From positions 3,906,001-3,970,000 of the forward strand of contig NZ_JQNA01000002.1 in assembly GCF_000745015.1 (NCBI RefSeq): 64,000 nucleotides of DNA, in the 5' to 3' direction. Below the pieces are notes generated by a model. The model was not told where the DNA came from. It worked only from the letters and a program-made list of their open reading frames with translations, and did no database searches. Shown piece after piece: positions 25,944-35,514 of the stretch (its first letter is position 1; every line of letters begins with the position of its first letter). The position numbers and the translations under genes are program-made. This DNA comes from Burkholderia sp. 9120 (GTDB taxonomy: Bacteria > Pseudomonadota > Gammaproteobacteria > Burkholderiales > Burkholderiaceae).

Positions 25944-27533
25944 ATGGAACAATCTCCGCTCTACATTCGCGTTCACCCCAATGACAATGTCGCGATCGTC
26001 GTCAATGACGGCGGTCTGGGCGAGGGCGCCGTTTTCCCCGACGGCATTGCGTTGCGCGAACGCGTGCCGCAAGGCCATAAGGTCGCGCTGGCCGATCTGG
26101 CCGAAGGCGACGAGGTGATCCGCTATAACGTGGTGATCGGCTACGCGCTGAAGGCGTTGCCCAGGGGTAGCTGGATCAACGAGCACGTGATCCGCATGCC
26201 GAGCCCGCCCGGACTCGACGACCTGCCGATCGCCACCATCAAGGCGCCGGAGATGCCGCCGCTCGAAGGCTTCACGTTCGAGGGTTATCGCAATGCGGAC
26301 GGCTCGGTCGGCTCGCGCAACATTCTGGCGATCACGACCACCGTGCAATGTGTGGCCGACGTGGTGCAGCATGCGGTCACGCGCATCAAGGCCGACTTGC
26401 TGCCGCGCTATCCGAATGTCGACGACGTGGTGAGCCTCGGCCATACCTACGGCTGCGGCGTCGCGATCGACGCGCCCGACGCGATGGTGCCGATCCGCAC
26501 CGTGCGCAACATCAGCCTGAATCCGAACTTCGGCGGCGAGGTGATGATGGTCAGCCTCGGTTGCGAGAAGTTGCAGCCTGAACGTCTGATGCCGCCGGGC
26601 ACGATTCCGATCGCGGCGGCCGCGAACGTCGCGGAAATCGCCGACATCGGCGACGTCGAGGCCGATCTGAACGGCGACGTCGTGGTGCTGCAGGACGACG
26701 CGCACGTCGGCTTCCAGTCGATGATCGACTCGATCATGAGAATGGCCGAGGGCCATCTGAAGCGCCTGAACAATCGCCGTCGCGAGACGTGTCCCGCGGC
26801 CGATCTGGTGATCGGCGTGCAGTGCGGCGGCAGCGACGCGTTCTCCGGGCTGACCGCGAATCCCGCCGTGGGCTTCGCGACCGACCTGCTGGTGCGAGCC
26901 GGCGCGACGGTGATGTTCTCCGAAGTCACCGAAGTGCGCGACGGCGTCGATCAACTGACGGCGCGCGCGGCCAATGCGGACGTGGCCGCGGCGATCATCC
27001 GCGAAATGCAGTGGTACGACGATTATCTGAAGCGCGGCGGCGCGGACCGCAGCGCCAACACCACGCCCGGCAACAAGAAGGGCGGGCTGTCGAACATCGT
27101 CGAAAAGGCGATGGGCTCGATCATCAAGTCGGGCAATTCGGCGATTTCCGGCGTGTTGTCGCCGGGCGAAAAGGTCCGCCAGAAAGGGCTGATTTACGCG
27201 GCCACGCCGGCCAGCGATTTCATCTGCGGCACGCTGCAGGTGGCCGCCGGTATCAATCTGCACGTGTTCACCACGGGCCGTGGCACGCCGTACAGCCTCG
27301 CCGAAGTGCCCGTCATCAAGGTCGCGACGCGCTCCGATCTGGCGCGCCGCTGGCACGATCTGATGGACATCAACGCCGGCACGATCGCCACCGGCGCGGC
27401 GAGTATCGAAGACGTGGGCTGGGAACTGTTCCGGCTGATGCTCGACGTCGCCAGCGGACGCAAGCAGACCTGCGCGGAAAAACTCAAGCTCCACAATGCG
27501 TTGACGCTGTTCAATCCGGCGCCGGTGACCTGA
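25944..27533 (+). CDS. garD: Galactarate dehydratase
   Basis: 529 aa, close to E. coli GarD (523). It shows [16 protein letters not shown] at the N-terminal SAF-like domain, IPRGSWI-type [34 protein letters not shown] and [12 protein letters not shown]. It removes water from galactarate to give 5-keto-4-deoxy-D-glucarate. ATG 25944 has GAGGAT upstream; ATG 25929 is the longer choice. It leads an operon with udh 2 and the lactonase, so the same transcript makes galactarate from galacturonate and consumes it. Confidence 0.95.
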   Translation: MEQSPLYIRVHPNDNVAIVVNDGGLGEGAVFPDGIALRERVPQGHKVALADLAEGDEVIRYNVVIGYALKALPRGSWINEHVIRMPSPPGLDDLPIATIKAPEMPPLEGFTFEGYRNADGSVGSRNILAITTTVQCVADVVQHAVTRIKADLLPRYPNVDDVVSLGHTYGCGVAIDAPDAMVPIRTVRNISLNPNFGGEVMMVSLGCEKLQPERLMPPGTIPIAAAANVAEIADIGDVEADLNGDVVVLQDDAHVGFQSMIDSIMRMAEGHLKRLNNRRRETCPAADLVIGVQCGGSDAFSGLTANPAVGFATDLLVRAGATVMFSEVTEVRDGVDQLTARAANADVAAAIIREMQWYDDYLKRGGADRSANTTPGNKKGGLSNIVEKAMGSIIKSGNSAISGVLSPGEKVRQKGLIYAATPASDFICGTLQVAAGINLHVFTTGRGTPYSLAEVPVIKVATRSDLARRWHDLMDINAGTIATGAASIEDVGWELFRLMLDVASGRKQTCAEKLKLHNALTLFNPAPVT

Positions 27534-27585
27534 GCGGCCGGGCGTCGCCTGGCTGGCTTCAGCGCAATCACACTCCTATCAAGAC

Positions 27586-28428
27586 ATGACCGACTCGAAT
27601 CCTGCTCACTCCGCCGCACAGAAACCCTTCCGCCGTCTGCTGTTGACCGGCGCCGCCGGCAACCTCGGCCAGCAGTTGCGCGGCGCGCTCGCCGCGTGGG
27701 CCGACGTCGTGCGCGTCACCGACATCGCGCCGCTCGGCGAGGTAGCGGCGCACGAAGAAGCGTCGATTGTCGATCTCGCCGACGAAGCCGCGGTACTCGC
27801 GCTGCTGGAAGGCGTCGACGCGGTGATTCATCTCGGCGGCATTTCCGTCGAGGCGCCGTTCGAAGATCTGCTCGAAGCGAATATTCGCGGCCTCTACAAC
27901 CTGTATTCGGCGGCGCAGAAGCAGGGCGTGAAGCGCATCGTCTACGCAAGCTCGAATCACGCGGTGGGCTTTCATCCGGTGACCGAAGTGGTGGATATCG
28001 ATGCGCCGCTGCGCCCCGATACCCTGTACGGCGTGACGAAGTGCTTCGGCGAATCGCTGTCGCGCTATTACTTCGATCGCTTCGGGCTCGAGACCGTGTG
28101 CCTGCGGATCGGTTCGTCGTTCGAGCAGCCGAAGAATCCGCGCATGCTCGTCACTTTTCTCAGCTATCGCGACTTTATCGAGCTGGTGCGCTGCTCGCTG
28201 TTCACCAATCGTGTGGGCCATGCGATCGTCTACGGCGTGTCGGATAACCGCACCAAGTGGGTCGACAACACGAAGGCCGCGTTCCTCGGTTTTCGGCCGC
28301 AGGACAGCTCGGTCGAATTCGAGCATCTGTTTCCGGTCAGCGCGCCGACCGCCGATCTCGACGATCCGACCCAGCGTTTCCAGGGCGGCGCGTTCATACT
28401 CGCCGGTCCAATGGAGCCGAAGCGATGA
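27586..28428 (+). CDS. udh: Uronate dehydrogenase (paralogue 2)
   Basis: 280 aa extended SDR. NAD motif TGAAGNLGQQL, HLGGISVEAPFEDLL, YASSNHAVGFHPVTE and catalytic Y148/K152 in LYGVTK. It oxidises D-galacturonate/D-glucuronate to the 1,5-lactone of the aldarate. It lies 52 bp after garD, and its stop overlaps the lactonase start (ATGA at 28425-28428), so the lactone product is handed to the next enzyme. Its motifs are closer to characterised Udh around HLGGISVE than paralogue 1 is, while paralogue 1 is closer in the WWDNS region. Confidence 0.93.
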   Translation: MTDSNPAHSAAQKPFRRLLLTGAAGNLGQQLRGALAAWADVVRVTDIAPLGEVAAHEEASIVDLADEAAVLALLEGVDAVIHLGGISVEAPFEDLLEANIRGLYNLYSAAQKQGVKRIVYASSNHAVGFHPVTEVVDIDAPLRPDTLYGVTKCFGESLSRYYFDRFGLETVCLRIGSSFEQPKNPRMLVTFLSYRDFIELVRCSLFTNRVGHAIVYGVSDNRTKWVDNTKAAFLGFRPQDSSVEFEHLFPVSAPTADLDDPTQRFQGGAFILAGPMEPKR

Positions 28429-29360
28429 GCGCCACGGCGGCCAATCCCAACGTTGAGCGTGTCGAGGCAGCGGGCGAGGCGCCCGCGATGGTCGGCGAAA
28501 GTCCGGTGTGGCGGGCGGCGGAGCAGGCGCTGTACTGGGTCGATATCCCCGCGCAAAAGATCGTGCGCCTGGCGGTAGAGGCGGGCCAGCGCTCCGAGTG
28601 GTGCTTACCGGAGAAGGTCGCCTGTATCGCGTTCGATCGTCACGGCACCGTGCTGGCCGGTTGCGAGACGGGGCTGTTCGCCGTCACGCTGAGCGAAACC
28701 GCAACGGCCGACGGTCGATCGCTTCAGGTCGAAACGCGCCGGCTCGCCGCGCCTTCTTTCGCCTGCGGCGACATGCGTTTCAACGACGGCCGTTGTGATC
28801 GCCAGGGACGCTTCTGGTCGGGCACGATGGTGCAGGACATGTCGCTGGCGAATCCGGCCGGCGCGCTGTATCGCTTCGACGAGCACGGTGTGTTGTCCGC
28901 GCCGGTGATCGATGCGCTGATCACGCAAAACGGTCTGGCGTGGTCGCCGGATGGCGCGACCATGTACCTGTCGGACTCGCATCCGCTGCGCCGCCAGATC
29001 TGGGCATTCGATTACGACGTCGACGCCGGCGAGCCGCGCAACCGGCGCGTGTTCGCCGATCTGAATCACTACATGGGCCGTCCCGACGGCGCCGCGGTCG
29101 ACGCCGACGGCTGCTACTGGATTTGCGCCAACGACGCGGGCCGGCTGTTGCGCTTCACGCCGCAAGGCAAGCTGGATCGCGAGATCGTCGTGCCGGCCAT
29201 CAAGCCGGCCATGTGCGCGTTCGGCGGACGCGATCTCGATACGCTGTTCGTCACCTCGATCCGGCCCGCAACGGGCGCGAGCGAGCACGACGGCCACCTG
29301 TTCGCCGTGCGTCCCGGCGTCACCGGGCTGCCGGAACCGGAATACGCCGGCGTCCTGTAA
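28425..29360 (+). CDS. uxuL: SMP-30/gluconolactonase-family aldarolactonase (UxuL type)
   Basis: 311 aa six-bladed beta-propeller. Signatures are GESPVWRAAEQALYWVDIP (metal Glu), MRFNDGRCDRQGRFWSGTM, TQNGLAWSPDGATMYLSDS (metal Asn and Asp) and GRPDGAAVDADGCYW. It hydrolyses the aldarolactone produced by Udh to galactarate or glucarate. The name UxuL is used for such lactonases in hexuronate regulons (from memory). The ATG overlaps the udh stop by four bases, indicating translational coupling. A hairpin at 29380-29405 follows. Confidence 0.85.
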   Translation: MSATAANPNVERVEAAGEAPAMVGESPVWRAAEQALYWVDIPAQKIVRLAVEAGQRSEWCLPEKVACIAFDRHGTVLAGCETGLFAVTLSETATADGRSLQVETRRLAAPSFACGDMRFNDGRCDRQGRFWSGTMVQDMSLANPAGALYRFDEHGVLSAPVIDALITQNGLAWSPDGATMYLSDSHPLRRQIWAFDYDVDAGEPRNRRVFADLNHYMGRPDGAAVDADGCYWICANDAGRLLRFTPQGKLDREIVVPAIKPAMCAFGGRDLDTLFVTSIRPATGASEHDGHLFAVRPGVTGLPEPEYAGVL

Positions 29361-29379
29361 GCGACACCGTAAGCGTGAC

Positions 29380-29405
29380 GCGCCGGCATGACTCCATGCC
29401 GGCGC
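29380..29405. terminator. Hairpin after the garD-udh-uxuL operon
   Basis: Eleven-base perfect arms GCGCCGGCATG / CATGCCGGCGC with an ACTC loop, 20 bp after the uxuL stop. There is no proper T-run, so termination may be partial. Confidence 0.55.
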
Positions 29406-29656
29406 ACTTCTCTGCACTCACTTCAATTCATCACTCGTCGTATAACTATGTGGCTTTGCTGCCACATTCGCGCCATATTCATTCCGCCTTTCCCTACGAA
29501 GAAACAGAGCGTCACGAGACGCCTTTCCGCCTTCGTCATCCCAGTCCCAGCACCCATAAGGCCTTGGCGTTGCGGTACTTGAGTCATCTCTGCCGGCTAT
29601 CTCAATTCTGCGGGTAAATACCGTCTGTACAACTCAAACTGCGTTTTATAGACTTC

Positions 29657-29670
29657 GTATGTCGTCGTAC
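29657..29670. promoter_or_regulatory. Uronate-regulon operator candidate (site G)
   Basis: GTATG-TCGT-CGTAC followed by AAC, 330 bp upstream of dctP. One mismatch from a perfect inverted repeat. The distance implies a long leader or a promoter near 29690. Confidence 0.6.
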
Positions 29671-29741
29671 AACATACAAGTCCAAACAAATTCCTTTCTC
29701 GAATTTAAGGACAACAGCGGGACAAGGCGGCCGCTGCGTGA

Positions 29742-30992
<1,251 letters not shown>

Positions 30993-31035
30993 GGCTTGCG
31001 GCTTGGATGTTGCGCGGAGCTTGACGGTCACAGTG

Positions 31036-31071
31036 GGAAAAGCCTGGCAGAAGAATCTGCTGGGCATTTCC
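31036..31071 (+). other. Intercistronic hairpin between dctP and dctQ
   Basis: Sixteen-base arms with an AGAA tetraloop (31052-31055), one mismatch and two possible G-U pairs. No T-run. Such hairpins often protect the upstream message, giving more binding protein than membrane subunits. Confidence 0.55.
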
Positions 31072-31174
31072 ACCGTCCGCGCACGTCACGTCACGTCACG
31101 CCGTGCCGCGTGAAAGCAGTCGACATGAATGGCTGATTTACTAAAGACAGGTCCGCGGTAAAAGGATGGGGTCA

Positions 31175-31654
31175 ATGAGATTCATAAAGCGCCCAAATGA
31201 TTTTCTGTTTCACGCGCTGGTTATCGTGGCGTCGGTGAGTCTTGCCGTGCTCAGCCTGCTCGTGATCTATAGCGTCGTGATGCGCTACGTTTTCAACGAC
31301 GCACCCGATTTCGTCGAGCCCATCGCGCTGCTGCTGGTGATCGTCATCGCCATGTTCGGCGCCGCGCTGAAAGTGCGCGAGGGCGGCCACATCGGGCTCG
31401 ATTCGCTGGTCACGAAGCTGCCGCCGAAAGGGCAGGTCATGGCGGCCGCGTTTCAACATCTTTGTCTGATCGCATTGGCCGTGGCGATTTTCTTCGGCTG
31501 TCTGCAAATGGCCGAAACCACCATGGAAGACCGGATTCCGATTCTCGGTTTGCCCGAAGGCGTGCGCTACTGCATTCCGGTCGTTGCCAGCGTTTGCATT
31601 GCCTTGTTCTCGCTCGAGAACCTGCTCGCGCTTTTCGTCAAGAAACACAACTAG
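31175..31654 (+). CDS. dctQ: TRAP transporter small membrane subunit (DctQ family)
   Basis: 159 aa with four membrane helices, and the family pattern VVMRYVFNDAPDFVEPIALLL and REGGHIGLDSL. It is the accessory membrane partner of DctM. ATG 31175 is preferred: AAAGG lies nine bases upstream, whereas ATG 31166 overlaps that site. The DctM gene starts eight bases after its stop. Confidence 0.92.
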   Translation: MRFIKRPNDFLFHALVIVASVSLAVLSLLVIYSVVMRYVFNDAPDFVEPIALLLVIVIAMFGAALKVREGGHIGLDSLVTKLPPKGQVMAAAFQHLCLIALAVAIFFGCLQMAETTMEDRIPILGLPEGVRYCIPVVASVCIALFSLENLLALFVKKHN

Positions 31655-31661
31655 AGCAATC

Positions 31662-33014
31662 ATGGAACTTGCCATTCTCGCCGTCAGTTTCCTCGTCTTT
31701 CTCGTTCTCGGGGTTCCTGTTTCGTTCGCGTTGGGACTCTCGTGCGTCCTGACTTATCTGTACGAAGGCCTGCCCGCGGCCACCGCCATGCAGGCGATGA
31801 TTTCGGGCATCAACGGCTTTTCGTTTCTCGCGGTGCCGTTCTTCATTCTGTCCGGTGAGTTGATGCTGCACGGCGGCATCGCCGACCGCATCCTGCGTTT
31901 CGCGCAAGCGGCCGTCGGGCATTTCCGCGGCGGCCTCGGTATGGCCAACGTGGTGGCCTGCACGCTGTTCGGCGGGGTGTCCGGTTCTCCGTCGGCGGAT
32001 ACGTCGGCCATGGGCGGCGTGGTCATTCCGTTGATGAAGCGCGAAGGCTACAGCGCGGCCTATGCGGTCAACGTGACGACCCATTCGTCGCTGGTGGGCG
32101 CGTTGATGCCGACCTCGACGAACATGATCATCTACGCGTTCGCGGCCCAGGGCATTACGGGCACGTTGAACGGTCACCAGATGAGCGGCGTGTCGATCGG
32201 CGATCTGCTGTTCTCCGGTCTGCTGCCGGTGCTGTGGGTGATGGGCTTCGTGCTGCTCGCCGCGTACTGGCAAGCGGTCAAGTACGGTTATCCGCGCCGT
32301 CCCGACGGTTCGACCGAACTGCAGAAATTCCCCGGCTGGTACGCGGTGGGCCGAACCTTCGTCGGCGCCGTGCCCGGCTTGATGGTGATCGCGATCATTC
32401 TGTTCTGCGTCGCCAAGGGCATTGCGACCGCGACCGAAGCCGCGGCGATCGCCGTGTTCTATTCGCTGGTGCTGACCGTCGTCGTGTATCGCTCGATGAC
32501 GATGAAGAAGCTCTTCCACGCACTCTCGAAAGCGGCGAAGACGACCGGCGTGGTGCTGCTGCTGATCGGCGTGTCGAACATGCTGCGTTACCAGATGGCC
32601 TATCTGGAGATTCCGGACGCGATCGAACGCATGCTCGACGGCGCGACCAGCATGCCGTGGCTGATGCTGCTGTACATCAACCTGCTGCAGGTTTTCCTGG
32701 GCACGTTCGTCGATATGGCGGCGCACATCCTGATCACGACGCCGCTGTTCCTGCCGATGGCGATGCATGCCGGCGTGGGGCCGGTGCAGTTCGGCATCAT
32801 GATTCTGCTGAACTGTTCGTTGGGCCTCGTGCATCCGCCGATCGGCTCTGTGCAGTTCATCGGCTGCGCGATCGGCAACGTGTCGATCGGCGAGACCACC
32901 AAGGTGGCGTGGCCGTACTACCTGGCCATTTTCAGCGCGATCAACATCGTCACCTACGTACCGATGTTTTCCACCTGGCTGCCGAGCCTGATCAATGGCC
33001 ATCCGGTGTTCTGA
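31662..33014 (+). CDS. dctM: TRAP transporter large membrane subunit (DctM family)
   Basis: 450 aa with about 12 membrane helices. Typical stretches are SFLAVPFFILSGELMLHGGIADRI, GGVSGSPSADTSAMG, THSSLVGALMPTSTNMIIYA and LGLVHPPIGSVQFIG. It forms the sodium- or proton-coupled channel taking substrate from DctP. A GC-rich hairpin (33036-33056) separates it from the porin gene. Confidence 0.94.
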   Translation: MELAILAVSFLVFLVLGVPVSFALGLSCVLTYLYEGLPAATAMQAMISGINGFSFLAVPFFILSGELMLHGGIADRILRFAQAAVGHFRGGLGMANVVACTLFGGVSGSPSADTSAMGGVVIPLMKREGYSAAYAVNVTTHSSLVGALMPTSTNMIIYAFAAQGITGTLNGHQMSGVSIGDLLFSGLLPVLWVMGFVLLAAYWQAVKYGYPRRPDGSTELQKFPGWYAVGRTFVGAVPGLMVIAIILFCVAKGIATATEAAAIAVFYSLVLTVVVYRSMTMKKLFHALSKAAKTTGVVLLLIGVSNMLRYQMAYLEIPDAIERMLDGATSMPWLMLLYINLLQVFLGTFVDMAAHILITTPLFLPMAMHAGVGPVQFGIMILLNCSLGLVHPPIGSVQFIGCAIGNVSIGETTKVAWPYYLAIFSAINIVTYVPMFSTWLPSLINGHPVF

Positions 33015-33035
33015 GCAGACTCACATTCACACTCA

Positions 33036-33056
33036 GCGGCGCCCGCGCGGCGCCGC
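33036..33056 (+). terminator. GC-rich hairpin between dctM and the porin gene
   Basis: Eight-base perfect arms GCGGCGCC / GGCGCCGC with a CGCGC loop, 22 bp after the dctM stop. No T-run; partial terminator or mRNA stability element. Confidence 0.45.
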
Positions 33057-33090
33057 GAATCAAAAAATAATTTTCAACAGAGGAGCACAC

Positions 33091-34290
33091 ATGAAAAAGG
33101 CACTAGCAACTTCTGCACTTGGGTTGGTCGCCCTTGGCGCGCACGCTCAGAGCAGCGTGACGTTGTACGGGATCGTCGATACCGGAATCGGTTATCAGAG
33201 CAGTCAGACGTCGCTCGGGTCGACCTCGGGCGGCCGCTCGGCGGTCAAGATGGTCAACGGGATCTGGGCGGGTAGCCGCTTCGGTTTGAAGGGCGGCGAG
33301 GATCTGGGCGGCGGCACCAAGGCGATCTTCCAGCTGGAAGAGGGCTTCAACAGCGCGACCGGCGCGCAGAGCGTTTCCGGTCTGGCGTTCAACCGCCAGG
33401 CTTATGTGGGCGTCGCCAACGCCACCTACGGTACGTTGACGGCCGGCCGCCAGTACACCTCGTACTACACGCTGCTGTCGCCGTATAGCCCGACCACGTG
33501 GCTGACCGGCGCCTACGGCGCGCACCCGGGCGATATCGATTCGCTCGACACGTTGTACCGCGCGAACAATTCGCTGGTGTACACGTCGCCGAATTTCTAC
33601 GGGTTCACGGCGAGCGGTTCGTACTCGCTGGGCGGCGTGGCAGGCAGCCTGAATGCCGGTTCGACGTGGAGCGCGGCGCTGCAATATATTACCGGTCCGT
33701 TCGGTATCGCGGTGGGCTTCCAGCGCATCAACAACTCGACGCCGGGCGGCGGTGCGTGGGGCGCGGATTCCACGACGTCGAACGCGGGCGCGCAGGCGGG
33801 TGTGTCGGGCATCAACAACGGCTACCAGAAATCGGCGGCGCAGCAGCGCGTGGCCGTGACCGGCGGTTACGCGTTCAGCTCGTCATGGGACGTGTCGTTC
33901 TCGTACTCGAACGTGCAGTACGTGGCGGGCATCAACTCGCCGTTCCACACCACCGCGATCTTCAATACGGGCGGCGCGGTGCTGCACTACCGTCCGGTGA
34001 CGGCGCTGGATCTGGCCGCTGGCTATAGCTACACGCGCGCCACGCAGGCGAACGGCATTACGAGTTCGGCGCGTTATCAGCAGTTCAACCTGTCGCAGTA
34101 CTACAGCCTCTCCAAGCGCACCGGCCTGTACGCGCTCGAGGCGTATCAGCGCGCGGCCGGCCAGACGCTGGCGACGAACGGCACCAGCATCATCAACGCA
34201 ACGGCCGATATCGGCGACGGTCAGAACGGCGCGCCGTCGTCGTCACGCAGCCAGTTCGCTGCGGGCGTGGGTATCATCCACAAGTTCTAA
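33091..34290 (+). CDS. Outer-membrane porin (OmpC-like, Gram-negative porin type)
   Basis: 399 aa. Signal peptide MKKALATSALGLVALGAHA, then SSVTLYGIVDTGIGYQSS, the usual start of Burkholderia trimeric porins. GSRFGLKGGEDLGGG and the final aromatic residue (GIIHKF) are barrel signatures recognised by the BAM machinery. AGGAG precedes ATG 33091. Its place 76 bp after dctM suggests it admits the uronate or aldarate taken up by the TRAP system. Confidence 0.92.
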   Translation: MKKALATSALGLVALGAHAQSSVTLYGIVDTGIGYQSSQTSLGSTSGGRSAVKMVNGIWAGSRFGLKGGEDLGGGTKAIFQLEEGFNSATGAQSVSGLAFNRQAYVGVANATYGTLTAGRQYTSYYTLLSPYSPTTWLTGAYGAHPGDIDSLDTLYRANNSLVYTSPNFYGFTASGSYSLGGVAGSLNAGSTWSAALQYITGPFGIAVGFQRINNSTPGGGAWGADSTTSNAGAQAGVSGINNGYQKSAAQQRVAVTGGYAFSSSWDVSFSYSNVQYVAGINSPFHTTAIFNTGGAVLHYRPVTALDLAAGYSYTRATQANGITSSARYQQFNLSQYYSLSKRTGLYALEAYQRAAGQTLATNGTSIINATADIGDGQNGAPSSSRSQFAAGVGIIHKF

Positions 34291-34344
34291 ATGGGTTGGG
34301 TGATTGCGGCGTAGGGGCGTAGTGATTTTACGTTTCACGCCGCT

Positions 34345-34375
34345 GCGGCGACGCGTGTCAGACACGCGTCGCCGC
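34345..34375. repeat. 31-bp near-perfect palindrome after the porin gene
   Basis: Fifteen-base arms GCGGCGACGCGTGTC / GACACGCGTCGCCGC around a single A, 54 bp after the porin stop. It lacks a T-run. Possibly a terminator hairpin or stability element for the porin transcript. Confidence 0.6.
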
Positions 34376-34441
34376 GCTGTATTGACTGCGCGTGCAATGC
34401 GCGCGGAATTCTGGACGACGGCTCAGGTGCTCACGCAACCT

Positions 34442-34633
34442 TCACGCATCCGCGTCCGACCACAAACGACCCCCCGTTGCCCAGTTTTCGCGTTTCACGT
34501 CGGTCAAAATAATGTCCACCGAATTCGGCTCGACGTTGAGCGACTCGCAGGTCGCCTTCGTGATGGCTTCGACGAACTGGCGTTTCTGTTCCACTGTGCG
34601 GCCTTCGAAAAGTTCGATATGAAACGTGGGCAT
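34442..34633 (-). CDS. 4-oxalocrotonate tautomerase family protein
   Basis: 63 aa. It starts MPTFHIELFEGRT, so the catalytic Pro is residue 1 after Met removal; EQKRQFVEAITKA is the family helix. Short 4-OT proteins are hexameric and isomerise 2-hydroxydienoates or related keto-enol pairs. GGAG precedes the ATG. It is 86 bp downstream of the class II aldolase on the same strand. Its substrate is not indicated; the catalytic Arg11-type position is replaced by a neighbouring Arg (GRT). Confidence 0.85.
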   Translation of the reverse strand: MPTFHIELFEGRTVEQKRQFVEAITKATCESLNVEPNSVDIILTDVKRENWATGGRLWSDADA

Positions 34634-34719
34634 GACATGACTCCGTTAAAGAATTGAGTTGACGCGGGCGGCTTGGCGCTATTTTCGTGGTGATTTCAGC
34701 GGCGACTTCAGTGCCGACT

Positions 34720-35496
34720 TCAGTGCCGATAAGCGCGATCGATTCGGTCGAGCTTGCGCAGTAACGCCGGCCATTCAAGCGCGCCTTCAATCGCGCCGCC
34801 GTCGTAGAGTTGCTCGGCCGTACGCGCGGCGACCGCATCGCTCGGCACCACGAGTTCCGCGCCGCATGCTTGCGCCTGCAACTGGATTTCGCATGCCTTG
34901 AGCAGTGTCGCCATCAGCACATAAGCTTCGGCCACGGTGCGGCCGGCGGTCAGCGTGCCGTGGTTGCGCAACAGCATGGCGGGTTTGTCGGCGAGATGCG
35001 CGACGAGACGCTCGCCCTCGGCCGGTGAGAACGCGAGGCCTTCGTAGTCGTGGTAAGCGAGCTGCCCGTAAAAGCGCAGCGCATGCTGCGACGCGGGCAG
35101 CAAGCCGGCCGGCTGCGTCGACACCGCCACGCCGGCCGTATTGTGCAGATGCATCACGCAGAACGCGTCGGCGCGCGCCGCGTGGACGGCGGCGTGCAGC
35201 GCGAAGCCGGTCGCATTCACCGGATGCTCGCTCGTGCCGATAATGTTGCCGTCGATATCGATCTTCACGAGGTTCGACGCGCACACTTCGTCGAACGCGA
35301 GGCCGAACGGGTTGATCAGAAAGTGGCCCGGTTCGCCGGGCACGCTGGCCGAGATATGCGTGTAGATCAGATCGTCCCAGCCGTTGAGGGCGGCGAGACG
35401 ATAGGCGGCAGCGAGGTCGACGCGAGTCTGTTGCTCCGCGTCGGACAGCGGTCCTGTTTCGGCGAGACGGCCCGCGGGGGCATGAGTGAAAGACAT
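34720..35496 (-). CDS. Class II aldolase/adducin family protein
   Basis: 258 aa. Metal-binding His pair in MHLHNTAG and third His in LLRNHGTLTAGRT are present; NGWDDLIYTHISASVP and FLINPFGLAFDEV are typical. Family members cleave or decarboxylate phosphorylated sugars and keto acids, but many have unknown roles. ATG 35496 was chosen because TGGAGAC precedes it. It lies 18 bp downstream of a urea-transporter-like gene and upstream of the tautomerase. Confidence 0.87.
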   Translation of the reverse strand: MSFTHAPAGRLAETGPLSDAEQQTRVDLAAAYRLAALNGWDDLIYTHISASVPGEPGHFLINPFGLAFDEVCASNLVKIDIDGNIIGTSEHPVNATGFALHAAVHAARADAFCVMHLHNTAGVAVSTQPAGLLPASQHALRFYGQLAYHDYEGLAFSPAEGERLVAHLADKPAMLLRNHGTLTAGRTVAEAYVLMATLLKACEIQLQAQACGAELVVPSDAVAARTAEQLYDGGAIEGALEWPALLRKLDRIDRAYRH

Positions 35497-35514
35497 GTTT
35501 GTCTCCAGTCCCAT

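Noticed and set aside
31081..31105. Short CACGT repeats between dctP and dctQ
   Set aside because: Only about three to four copies of five bases; no structural or regulatory context.
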